DNA from: Candidatus Dormiibacterota bacterium
GTDB lineage: Bacteria > Chloroflexota > Dormibacteria > Aeolococcales > Bog-877
DNA: 48,969 nt
NCBI GenBank assembly: GCA_027313505.1
Contig: DAHVDN010000020.1
Span: 1-48,969, forward strand
Reading direction: 5' to 3'
In this document: positions 26,045-33,831 of the stretch, one piece after another
How the letters are laid out: every line of letters begins with the position of its first letter
Position numbering within the stretch: the first letter of the stretch is position 1
Position numbers and translations under genes: made by a program
Notes under the pieces: model-generated
Told to the model about the DNA's origin: nothing
Seen by the model: the letters and a program-made list of their open reading frames with translations, nothing else
Database searches by the model: none

Positions 26045-27943
26045 TTGGCGGCCGTAGCCCCCGGGGAGGCGCTCTCATCCCCAGTGGTGTCGACATGGAC
26101 TTTGCTTGAGGTGTTGTCGGTGGGGCTCGGACGCAGACTTCTTGGCAGGCCGCTTCGATCGAGTGAAGGTGCTAGGGAGCAGATCAGCCCAATCGAGGGG
26201 CTCTCCGCGCTGTCGCTGGACGCCCTGACCTCGGTCGCTTACGGGCCCCAGGCGCTTCTGGTGGCTCTGGGTGCCGGCGGTCTGATGGCTCTACGCCTGG
26301 CCCCATGGATCAGCGTCGCCATAGTGGGATTGCTGGGCTTGCTTGTGGCGTCCTACATGCAGGTGATCGTCGCCTATCCCGGCGGGGGCGGTGCCTACGC
26401 GGTGGCCAGGGCCAACCTGGGGCGCCGGCTATCGCTGCTGGCGGGCGCCGCCCTCATCGTCGACTACACCCTCACCGTGGCGGTGTCGATATCCGCTGGG
26501 GTCGAATCCGTGACCTCGGCGTACCCCAGCCTTGCCCCGTACACCGTTCCCGCGTGCGTCGGGGTCCTGACCGTCATCACCTTCCTAAACCTGAGGGGCC
26601 TGGCAGAGGGGGCCAGGGCCTTTCTGGTCCCCACTTTGGCCTTCATAATCGTGATCCTCGGGATCATCGTCGTGGGTCTCGTCCATCCGCTCGATCCTGG
26701 TCTGCATCAGCCTGGGGCCGCCCAGGTTTCGACTCACGCACTTCAGTCCGTGGGGTTGCTCTTGGTACTCCAGGCCTTTTCGGCAGGGTGCAGCGCGCTG
26801 ACCGGGGTGGAGGCGATAGCCAATGGGGTGCCGCTCTTCCGAAAACCACGGGTCACCAGAGCGCGCCAGACCGAACTGATGCTGGGGATCCTCCTTGCAG
26901 CGATGCTGCTGGGGCTGGCGGCGCTGGTCCAGCGCTTCAGGGTTGAGCCGAGGACGGGGGACGCGGTCCTCAACCAGATCGTGGGATACGCCATCGGCAG
27001 GGGCTGGGCGTTCGACGCCATATCCCTGCTGGTGATGCTGGTGCTGGCGCTGGCTGCGAACACCTCCTTTGGCGGGCTTCCGGTCCTGGCCAGCCTTCTG
27101 GCAGAAGACCACAGGCTTCCTCATGCATTCGCGATCCGGGGAGACCGGCTGGTGTTCGGCAGTGGTATCTGGGTACTGGGACTGCTTTCGGCGGTCCTCC
27201 TGGTTGCTACCGGCGGCAACACCAACGCCCTCATCCCTCTGTTCGCGATCGGAGTCTTCACCGGATTCACCCTGGCTCAGGCCGGGATGGTGCGCCACTG
27301 GCTAAGCGGGCGCCAGTCGGGATGGAGATGGCGCGCCGTCATCAATGCCATCGGAGCCACCGCGAGCGGGATTTCCACCGTGATTTTCGTGGTCACAAAG
27401 TTTCGAGAGGGGGCTTGGGTGGTGGTGGTCGCGGTGCCGCTTTTGATCCTGCTGTTCGTTCGAGTCCACACCTACTACAGGAGTGTCGCCGCCGAGCTTC
27501 GCCTCGGAACCGTGCCGGCCAAGCCGCGTCGAGGCAGGACCCTCGTGGTGGTTCCCTTCACCGACATCTCGCGTCTCACCCGTGAAGCGCTCTCCCAGGC
27601 GCTTTCGATGGGCGACGAGGTCTTCGCGGTGACGGTCGTGTTCGCTGAGGATGATGCACGAAGAGTTGCCGTGGAGCAGGAGTGGCAGCGCTGGGATCCG
27701 GGAGTGCCCCTGGTGGTGCTGCGCTCGCAGTACCATTCCGTCGCGAGACCGCTGCTTCGCTACATTGGCAGCCTCAAGCCGTCGCCGACGCGCCGGGTGG
27801 TGATGCTGATTCCCATTTTGGTACCTCGACGCTTCTGGCACCGGGCACTACACAACCATCTCGACTTGGTTTTGTCGGCCGCGCTGAGGCGCCGCCGCCA
27901 CGTCGTGGTGGCGCGGCTGACTCTTCCCTTGCACGACGAGTAG
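26045..27943 (+). CDS. kimA: KimA-like potassium/proton symporter (APC superfamily)
   Basis: A 632-aa protein with about twelve transmembrane helices (residues 50-460) and a cytosolic C-terminal domain. It follows Bacillus KimA (YdaO) closely: LSALSLDALTSVAYGPQALL, YPGGGGAYAVARANLG, ALIVDYTLTVAVSISAGVESVTSA, CSALTGVEAIANGVPLF and the C-terminal RFWHRALHNHLDLVLSAALRRRRHVVVARLTLPLH. KimA imports potassium with protons and is inhibited by c-di-AMP. Two starts are possible: TTG 26045, 5 nt after TACCCT (leaderless type), or GTG 26120 with GAGG 8 nt upstream, which begins where KimA begins. No c-di-AMP riboswitch was recognised upstream. It lies 383 bp before the Ehr operon. Confidence 0.88.
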   Translation: MAAVAPGEALSSPVVSTWTLLEVLSVGLGRRLLGRPLRSSEGAREQISPIEGLSALSLDALTSVAYGPQALLVALGAGGLMALRLAPWISVAIVGLLGLLVASYMQVIVAYPGGGGAYAVARANLGRRLSLLAGAALIVDYTLTVAVSISAGVESVTSAYPSLAPYTVPACVGVLTVITFLNLRGLAEGARAFLVPTLAFIIVILGIIVVGLVHPLDPGLHQPGAAQVSTHALQSVGLLLVLQAFSAGCSALTGVEAIANGVPLFRKPRVTRARQTELMLGILLAAMLLGLAALVQRFRVEPRTGDAVLNQIVGYAIGRGWAFDAISLLVMLVLALAANTSFGGLPVLASLLAEDHRLPHAFAIRGDRLVFGSGIWVLGLLSAVLLVATGGNTNALIPLFAIGVFTGFTLAQAGMVRHWLSGRQSGWRWRAVINAIGATASGISTVIFVVTKFREGAWVVVVAVPLLILLFVRVHTYYRSVAAELRLGTVPAKPRRGRTLVVVPFTDISRLTREALSQALSMGDEVFAVTVVFAEDDARRVAVEQEWQRWDPGVPLVVLRSQYHSVARPLLRYIGSLKPSPTRRVVMLIPILVPRRFWHRALHNHLDLVLSAALRRRRHVVVARLTLPLHDE

Positions 27944-28036
27944 GTGGACCTAAGGTACCTCCCGTGCCCTTCGGATAGGCGCCTCATCCGTGCCATCCCC
28001 CAAGAGGTGTGACTCTCACTCCCACGGTGTTCGAAC

Positions 28037-28067
28037 TTGACACCATCCACCCACGGTCTGTGAGAAT
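28037..28067 (+). promoter_or_regulatory. candidate promoter of the Ehr operon
   Basis: A perfect -35 hexamer TTGACA (28037-28042) is followed 19 bp later by GAGAAT (28062-28067), 4 of 6 to TATAAT. The spacing is slightly long. It is the best housekeeping-type promoter upstream of the six-gene operon. Confidence 0.45.
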
Positions 28068-28096
28068 GTCGGGAGCAGCGCGATGAGGCCCGCGTA

Positions 28097-28112
28097 AGTC
28101 GGATCGCCGACT
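28097..28112 (+). promoter_or_regulatory. interrupted palindrome AGTCGG-ATCG-CCGACT
   Basis: Six-base perfect arms around a 4-nt centre, 30 bp downstream of the candidate promoter. It could be an operator or a leader hairpin. Its arm and spacer sizes equal those of the 48127-48142 palindrome, but the sequences differ. Confidence 0.4.
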
Positions 28113-28326
28113 GATGGCTTCTATTGAGAAGTCCCTGGTCCATCACCATCAGGAGAGCCGCGTTGCCACACCCGCTGGAGCTGGCGCAGCCCTGCGTCCT
28201 CAGTTGGCCATGTCGCATCCGTGATTGCGCGAACGGCCGCCGACTGGTCGGCACCGCCTTCGGCCACTTTGACGACCGACGGGAGGACGCGAGAACTGGA
28301 GTCTGCGGCAGAGATCACCAGCCGCC

Positions 28327-29274
28327 GTGCTAGCTGCTGCACTCGGCCAGCTGGTCGCCGTCTTGACCGTGTTGGCGCTGGCGCCGCTGCTGAAGGGGGT
28401 CATCGAGAACCTCAAGGCCAAGGTGCAGTCACGTCGCGGGGCCTCTCCTTTCCAGCCCTACTATGATCTCCGCAAGCTTCTGGGCAAGCAGCGCACAGTC
28501 ACCCCAGAGGCCTCGTTCATCTTTCGCATTGCCCCCTACGTGGTGTTCGCGACGCCCATCGCCTTCGCCATGCTGATCCCCGTGCTGACGGCCATGCCCC
28601 TCAGCTGGGCACTCATGGCCGACATGGTGGGGAGTGGCTTTGTCATTGGGATTGGGGGATTCTTCGCCAACCTGGCAGCGATGGACAGTGGCAGTCCTTT
28701 CGGGGGTCTGGGTGCCAGTCGATCGCGCTTCGTCTCGTCACTGGCGGAGCCGACCTTCATCGTGGTGTTCTTTGCGGTGGGCTTCATCTCAGGGGGCACC
28801 GTCCCGTTTGTGGTCAACGACTCCCTGTTCACCAGCTCCTCCCAGATCGTCCCCAGCCACGCACTCGTGGCTGCGGCCTTTCTCATGGTCATCCTTGCCG
28901 AGGCCGGCAGGCTCCCAATCGACAATCCCAACAGCTCCCAGGAGCTGTCGATGATCGAGTCCTCACGGCTCCTGGAGTTCTCCGGGCCTGACCAGGCTCT
29001 GATGGAGTGGGGAGGCTTCATGAAGCTCTTTGTGTTGTTGATCGTGTGGCTCAACGTGCTGGTGTTGCCATTGGGGCTGGCCAATGCCGTCAGCGTTGAG
29101 GGCTTTGCTGTCGCCGTGGCGACTTTGGTCGCCAAGATGTTTGGCGCAGCCGTCCTGCTGGTGGGAATCGAGTCGGCCCTGGCAAAGATCCGCATCCTGC
29201 GCGTACCCGAGTACCTCGGCGGCAGCTTCGTCCTGGCCTTCCTGGGATTGGTCCTCTATACGGTGGGCCACTGA
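28327..29274 (+). CDS. HyfC/NuoH-like membrane subunit of Ehr-type complex
   Basis: A 315-aa membrane protein of the respiratory-complex-I subunit 1 (NuoH/HyfC/EchB) family with about eight transmembrane helices. Conserved features are the loop SRRGASPFQPYYDLRKLL near residue 35 and the acidic loop AEAGRLPIDNPNSSQELSMIESSRLLEFSGPDQALMEWGGFMKL near residues 195-240, which in this family contacts the quinone or active-site channel and couples redox change to ion movement. It anchors the small and large subunits to the membrane. GTG start 28327 has no strong Shine-Dalgarno. First gene of the operon; HyfE follows after 33 bp. Confidence 0.9.
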   Translation: MLAAALGQLVAVLTVLALAPLLKGVIENLKAKVQSRRGASPFQPYYDLRKLLGKQRTVTPEASFIFRIAPYVVFATPIAFAMLIPVLTAMPLSWALMADMVGSGFVIGIGGFFANLAAMDSGSPFGGLGASRSRFVSSLAEPTFIVVFFAVGFISGGTVPFVVNDSLFTSSSQIVPSHALVAAAFLMVILAEAGRLPIDNPNSSQELSMIESSRLLEFSGPDQALMEWGGFMKLFVLLIVWLNVLVLPLGLANAVSVEGFAVAVATLVAKMFGAAVLLVGIESALAKIRILRVPEYLGGSFVLAFLGLVLYTVGH

Positions 29275-29307
29275 TGGCTGATGTGCCGCTCCTGAGTCAG
29301 GGGGGCC

Positions 29308-29955
29308 GTGATGCTCCCTGAGGTGATCCTGGCGGCCCTCATCCTCTTGGTCAGCTTCCAGTTCATCGTTACCCGAAGGTTGGGCGCGGCGGTCTTCGCC
29401 TATGCGCTGCAGTCCTGGTTGCTGGGTGGCGTGGCGATTGCGCTGTTCGCGGACTCCGGACTTATTGAGCTCCTGCTCTTCGGGCTGCTCATCATCATCG
29501 TCAAGGGCGTCATAATCCCCCAGTTCTTGGGCTATCGGACCAAGTCGGTCTTGGCGGGGCGCAGAGAGACCTCCTACTATGTCCGTTTCCCCACAGCGCT
29601 GCTCCTCGGAGCGGGGCTGACGTTGGTGGGATTCTTGGTCGCGACCCGAATTCCGTTTGCCCCCCAGCTGCTGCCGGAGTCAGTCCTGGGAATAGCCATG
29701 GCTGTGTTCCTTCTGGGTCTCTTCACTACCACCGCGAGGCGGGACGCGATTCTTCAGGTGGTCGGCCTGTTCGCGGCCGAGAACGGACTTCTGTTGGTGG
29801 GTCTGGTGGTGGCTCCGAGTCTCAGCCTGCTGATCGAATTCGCGATTGTTCTGGATATCTTGATCGCGGTCTTGGTTGTCGGATTCCTGGTTGCGCGGAT
29901 GCACCAGGAGGTTGCCAGCACCGATACCTCCGAGCTGACGAGGCTGCGCGGTTGA
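29308..29955 (+). CDS. HyfE-like membrane subunit (NuoK-related)
   Basis: A 215-aa protein with about seven transmembrane helices that matches HyfE by layout and by segments such as LLLFGLLIIIVKGVIIPQFLGY, AAENGLLLVGLVVAPSLSLLIEFAIVLDILIAV. HyfE is the NuoK-type small subunit of hydrogenase-4-like complexes; the buried Glu in AAENG and the Glu in LIEF are in the usual ion-path positions. Start GTG 29308 is directly followed by ATG 29311, with a GGGGGG-containing stretch upstream. Its stop overlaps the TTG start of the next gene. Confidence 0.88.
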   Translation: MMLPEVILAALILLVSFQFIVTRRLGAAVFAYALQSWLLGGVAIALFADSGLIELLLFGLLIIIVKGVIIPQFLGYRTKSVLAGRRETSYYVRFPTALLLGAGLTLVGFLVATRIPFAPQLLPESVLGIAMAVFLLGLFTTTARRDAILQVVGLFAAENGLLLVGLVVAPSLSLLIEFAIVLDILIAVLVVGFLVARMHQEVASTDTSELTRLRG

Positions 29956-31436
29956 TCAACTCCTTTCTGCTCATCGGCGTCTTGGCAGTGCCCCTTATCG
30001 CGGCAGGGGCCAGTGGCCTGGTTCGGCGTGACGAAACGCGATACGCGATCGTGATCCCGAGCGCCCTCGTCACGGTGGCGTTGGCTGGAACCCTGATCGC
30101 CCGGGTTGTATCGGGCGGGCCGGTCAGCGCCTTGGGGGGCTGGCTGTACATGGACGACCTGAACGCTGTGGTTCTGCTGGTGGTGATGTTCGTTTCAGCA
30201 CTCGCCGGCGCCTACTCCATTGCCTACTTCCGATCGCCGGCCCAAGGACACGTGCTCCGCCGCGGGGAGCTGCGAAAGTACTTTGCCCTGTTCCACCTCT
30301 TCACCCTGACGATGGTGCTGGTCTCTGTTTCAGGAAACCTGGCCCTGCTTTGGACTGCGGTCACCGCCACCACCTTCGCCTCGGCCCCGCTGGTCGACTT
30401 CTACGGCTCTAGGGAGCCACTGGAGGCCGCATGGAAGTTTCTGATTCTTGCCGTGGCCGGAGAATTGGTCGCTCTTCTGGGTTTCCTCCTTCTTTACGCG
30501 GCGGGCATCGCGGCTCTAGGCCGCTCTTACAGCTTCTCCATCCCGGTCGTGAGTGGAGCCGCAGCACATCTGTCGCCATCCCTTGCGGGTCTAGGCTTCC
30601 TGCTCGTCCTGGTTGGTTTCGGGACTAAAGCCGGACTGGCGCCGATGCACACCTGGCTACCGGATGCTCACAGCCAGGCGCCGGCCCCGGTGTGCGCCAT
30701 GCTCTCGGGCGCGGAACTGAACTGCGCGATGCTGGCCATCGTCCGAGTGCTGTCGCTAGCTACCCCGTCCCAGGGCGGGAAGGGGGGAGATCTCCATGCG
30801 GCGCTGCTCGGTTTCGGGCTCCTGTCCATGGCGGTGGGGGTCTTGTTTCTCATCTCGCAGCGTAACTACAAGCGCTTGTTGGCCTACTCCTCGGTGGAAC
30901 AGATGGGCCTGATCGCGGCCGGGTTCGGCATCGGCGCTCCGCTGACGGTGCTGGGGGCCCTGCTGCAAATGGTCACCCACAGTCTCGCAAAAACTCTGAT
31001 GTTCTTCAATGCGGGCAACCTGCTGCTGCGCTTCCGCAGCACCACCATCGCCGATGTCGGCGCAGTCGCGAGGGCCGCGCCGGCAACTGCGGCGCTGCTC
31101 ATTCTCGGTGCCCTGGCCATCGCGGGGGCACCACCATTCGGGTTGTTCGTGTCGGAGTTCGCGATAGTGAGCGGTGCGCTACGACATTCGGATTGGGCTG
31201 TGGGCTCACTCATCGCCGGCCTGCTGCTGATCGGTTTCATCGGTTTGGTCGTGCCATTCAGCCGGATGACCTTCGGGGACGGGCGACCGTCAGAGCCGCA
31301 GCCCCGCGAGAACCTCGGGGTGGCGGTGCTAGCCCCTGGGTATGTACTACTAGCTGCCGTACTGGTGCTCGGCTTTTGGATCCCGGGACCACTGCACTCC
31401 CTGGTGGTAGGTGCCAGCCGGGTGGTCAACCGATGA
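29952..31436 (+). CDS. HyfF-like antiporter-type subunit
   Basis: A 494-aa protein of the NuoL/M/N-Mrp antiporter family, HyfF branch. Hallmarks are SLEAAWK-like REPLEAAWKF (residues 155-163), GFGTKAGLAPMHTWLPDAHSQAPAP (K226 in TM7), THSLAKTLMFFNAGN (TM8 Lys) and PPFGLFVSEF. As I recall HyfF, the transmembrane-5 glutamate that is part of the ion path sits in W-x-A-x-E-A-T-T. Here that site reads W-T-A-V-T-A-T-T (Thr138). New acids appear at E171 and E255. It starts with TTG 29952 overlapping the HyfE stop, and ends overlapping the next ATG. Confidence 0.9.
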   Translation: MINSFLLIGVLAVPLIAAGASGLVRRDETRYAIVIPSALVTVALAGTLIARVVSGGPVSALGGWLYMDDLNAVVLLVVMFVSALAGAYSIAYFRSPAQGHVLRRGELRKYFALFHLFTLTMVLVSVSGNLALLWTAVTATTFASAPLVDFYGSREPLEAAWKFLILAVAGELVALLGFLLLYAAGIAALGRSYSFSIPVVSGAAAHLSPSLAGLGFLLVLVGFGTKAGLAPMHTWLPDAHSQAPAPVCAMLSGAELNCAMLAIVRVLSLATPSQGGKGGDLHAALLGFGLLSMAVGVLFLISQRNYKRLLAYSSVEQMGLIAAGFGIGAPLTVLGALLQMVTHSLAKTLMFFNAGNLLLRFRSTTIADVGAVARAAPATAALLILGALAIAGAPPFGLFVSEFAIVSGALRHSDWAVGSLIAGLLLIGFIGLVVPFSRMTFGDGRPSEPQPRENLGVAVLAPGYVLLAAVLVLGFWIPGPLHSLVVGASRVVNR

Positions 31437-32992
31437 GAGGGGATCTGCAGCGCCTCGCCGAAGCCATGGGTGTGAAGTTGGAGTGGCCGCGCGAGGATGA
31501 AGCTATTCTGCGCTGCCCCCAAGACGCCTTCCGGGAGATCGCCGGCGAGCTCGCAAGGCGCATGACTCTCTCAGACTTCTTCGCCACCAACTCCTCAGGG
31601 TCCAAGCCCCACCTGACGGCCATTTTTCAGGCGCCAGGCGAGCCCGCGTGGCTGCTGGTGATGGTCGAGCTCTCAAGCCCTTCCTTCGCCTCGGTTACCC
31701 CCGACATCCATGCGGCCAGCTGGTACGAACGCGAAATCTTTGAGATGCACGGAGTCCAGCCCGTAGGCCACCCCGCGCTTGGTCCGTTGCGGCTCGACCA
31801 ATTGCCGGTGCCGCCCGCAGTCGGCCGAGGTGGTGGCGTCGGCGTTGACGTCCTGCCCAGCCCATCTCTTCCCCGACCCCGGCCGTCAGTAACCGGCCAG
31901 GGAGTCTTCCAATTGCCCCTCGGCCCCGTTCGCAGTGGCCCCCAGGAATCCGCGGAGTTTCTTTTCGCCTCGGGTGGCGAGGACATAGTCGAGGTCGACC
32001 TCCGCCTCGGGTTCAAATACCGGGCGGTTGAGGTGCTGGCGGAGGGCCAACCGATGGATTGGGCCCTGCATCTCGCCGAGCGGATGGCGGGCACTTCCAG
32101 TTTTGCCAATGGACTCGCCTTCACCCTGGCGGCGGAGCGCGCGTTGGGGGTCGGTGTGAGCGCCGCTTGTGACGACACCCGGGTGCTACTGGCGGAGCTT
32201 GAGCGCTTGCAGAGTCATTTCGGTACAATCGGCCGCCTTGCCGACACCACCGGACTACTGGTTGCCTCGGCGCAGTACGGGCTGCTCCGCGAGGAGGTGC
32301 TCAGGGCCTGTGGAGGTATCGCCGGCCATCGCTACCTACGCGGAGTCCTGCGGGTCGGTGGCATGGAGATGTTGCCCGGTCCGGCAGCACGGGGTCAACT
32401 TCAATCGCAACTAAAGGGCTGGGCGGTGCGTGCCACCGGGTTGCGGAGGCTTCTGGAGCAGACCGCTACCTTCATAGACCGTCTCGATACCACGGCGGTC
32501 CTTCAGGCCGACTACGCCGATGAACACAACCTTGTTGGACCGGTCGGCAGAGCCTCCGGCGTTGACCGGGACGTCCGTCGTGACCACCCGTACGCTGCCT
32601 ATCCAACCGTCTCCTTGGCGGTGCCGACCATCGCTGATGGTGACGCCGAGGCCCGCTTCCAAATCTTTGCCGAGGAGATTGCCCAATCTCTCTCGGTGAT
32701 GGCACAGCTCTTAGATCAGTGGCCGACTTCGGAAGGGGAAGGGGAAGGGGAAGGGGTCGAACTTCCAGTGCGGGCGGGATCGGCGCTGGGGTGGGTCGAG
32801 TCACCAGGTGGCGAGACTCTCACCTGGCTGGAGCTCGATGATGAGGGCCGGGTGGTGCGGTGGAGGACACGGCCGGGGTCGGTGGTCAATTGGCACCCCT
32901 ACGCGCACGCCTGTGGCAGCGGCAACAACCTAACCGACTATCCGGTGATTGAGGCCAGCTTCTCTCTCTCGGTAGCGGAGTTCGATCGATGA
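31433..32992 (+). CDS. HyfG/HycE-like large subunit lacking all Ni-Fe cysteines (Ehr type)
   Basis: A 519-aa fusion of a NuoC-like domain (residues 1-125, with ASWYEREIFEMHGVQPVGHP) and a NuoD/HyfG-like domain. Recognisable parts are QESAEFLF, ELERLQSHF, the VGPVGRASGVDRDVRRDHPYAAYP stretch and the end NNLTDYPVIEASFSLS. In hydrogenases the first Ni-Fe motif reads ERVCGICSFAH; here it is E-R-M-A-G-T-S-S-F-A-N (residues 216-226). The second motif DPCxxC at the C-terminus is absent. All four metal ligands are gone, so the subunit cannot hold a Ni-Fe centre. ATG 31433 overlaps the upstream stop. A SEGEGEGEG tract near residue 435 comes from a DNA repeat. Confidence 0.92.
   Translation: MRGDLQRLAEAMGVKLEWPREDEAILRCPQDAFREIAGELARRMTLSDFFATNSSGSKPHLTAIFQAPGEPAWLLVMVELSSPSFASVTPDIHAASWYEREIFEMHGVQPVGHPALGPLRLDQLPVPPAVGRGGGVGVDVLPSPSLPRPRPSVTGQGVFQLPLGPVRSGPQESAEFLFASGGEDIVEVDLRLGFKYRAVEVLAEGQPMDWALHLAERMAGTSSFANGLAFTLAAERALGVGVSAACDDTRVLLAELERLQSHFGTIGRLADTTGLLVASAQYGLLREEVLRACGGIAGHRYLRGVLRVGGMEMLPGPAARGQLQSQLKGWAVRATGLRRLLEQTATFIDRLDTTAVLQADYADEHNLVGPVGRASGVDRDVRRDHPYAAYPTVSLAVPTIADGDAEARFQIFAEEIAQSLSVMAQLLDQWPTSEGEGEGEGVELPVRAGSALGWVESPGGETLTWLELDDEGRVVRWRTRPGSVVNWHPYAHACGSGNNLTDYPVIEASFSLSVAEFDR
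32731..32756 (+). repeat. (GGAAGG)4 hexanucleotide repeat, G-quadruplex-like
   Basis: Four tandem GGAAGG units plus GG give four GGGG runs (32735-32756) separated by AA, a textbook G-quadruplex motif on the coding strand. It encodes alternating Glu and Gly in the large subunit. Unit changes would keep the frame. Confidence 0.85.
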
Positions 32993-33831
32993 GCCGGTGG
33001 ATTGCCAAAGGTCTGAAAGGGGGTATCCACACCACCCGCTTTCCGGAGACGGTCACTACCGGAGAGGAGGGGGCCCCGTCGACCGTGAGAGTCAGGTTGC
33101 AGGGACTCAACCCTGCTGTGGCTCTGGCCGCCAGTTCCCGTTGCCCCACCTCAGCCATCAGCACCGATGGGTCAGAGACTGCTGGTGAGCTTCGCTTCGA
33201 CGCTGGGGCCTGCGTTCTCTGCGGACGCTGCAGCCGGGAGTTTCCATCCGCATTCACCCAGGTCCGCGATCCTCGAGTCGCCGTCGTGAGTCGCGACCGC
33301 CTCCGCGCGACGTTCAGCTGGGACGAGGAGCATGAGTTAGCGCCCGTGTCGCTTCAGGCGACCGCCCAACTCCTGCAGCAAGCGACATCTCGGCTCTTTC
33401 GTCACTCCCTGCACATACGCCACGTAGACGCCGGCTCGTGCAACGGGTGCGAATCCGAACTGCAGATGTTGAGCTCCCCCTATGTGGATCTCCAACGGTT
33501 GGGGATCTTCTTCACTCCCACGCCGCGTCACGCCGACGTTCTGCTCGTGACCGGCGTCGTGACTCACAGCATGACCGGGCCCCTTCTGGAGACCTACGCG
33601 GCCATGCCATCGCCCAAGTTGGTGATTGCGGCAGGGGCATGTGCCATCAGCTGCGGGAGCTTCGAAAACAGCAGTCTGACCAATGGTCCGCTGGACAGGT
33701 TGCTGGCGGTCGATGCTTACATCCCAGGTTGCCCTCCGACGCCCCAAGCTCTTTTGCACGGTCTGCTGCTAGCCGTTGGCCGGGCCGGCGAACGGTACCG
33801 GGCCGGACAGGAGGAGCCGGATGGCGCTTGA
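32989..33831 (+). CDS. HyfH/HyfI fusion: half-ferredoxin plus NuoB-like small subunit
   Basis: A 280-aa protein. Residues 1-100 form a HyfH/NuoI-like domain in which only C52 (RCPTSAI), C75, C78 and C81 (ACVLCGRCSREFP) remain; the position that would be the last cysteine of the second motif is F85. In two-cluster ferredoxins exactly these four hold one [4Fe-4S] cluster. Residues 140-270 form the NuoB/HyfI small subunit with C151 and C154 (GSCNGCESEL), C218 (AGACAIS) and C248 (IPGCPPTP), the proximal-cluster ligands. Electron flow would go through two clusters to the membrane arm. ATG 32989 overlaps the upstream stop. Confidence 0.9.
   Translation: MSRWIAKGLKGGIHTTRFPETVTTGEEGAPSTVRVRLQGLNPAVALAASSRCPTSAISTDGSETAGELRFDAGACVLCGRCSREFPSAFTQVRDPRVAVVSRDRLRATFSWDEEHELAPVSLQATAQLLQQATSRLFRHSLHIRHVDAGSCNGCESELQMLSSPYVDLQRLGIFFTPTPRHADVLLVTGVVTHSMTGPLLETYAAMPSPKLVIAAGACAISCGSFENSSLTNGPLDRLLAVDAYIPGCPPTPQALLHGLLLAVGRAGERYRAGQEEPDGA

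Larger units (their letters stand above)
27944..28326 (+). other. leader region of the Ehr operon
   Basis: A 383-bp spacer containing a probable promoter at 28037-28067 and a 16-bp interrupted palindrome at 28097-28112. The only start-to-stop frames are short (for example 34 codons from ATG 28114, with no Shine-Dalgarno). If transcription begins near 28075 the 5' leader is about 250 nt, long enough to hold regulatory RNA structure. Confidence 0.5.

Noticed and set aside
25753-26130. ydaO/yuaA c-di-AMP riboswitch upstream of kimA
   Set aside because: I looked for its conserved core by eye and found no match. A covariance search would be decisive.
31433-32992. Annotation as a functional [NiFe] hydrogenase or formate hydrogenlyase large subunit
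   Set aside because: All four Ni-Fe cysteine ligands are missing and there are no maturation or formate dehydrogenase genes in the window.
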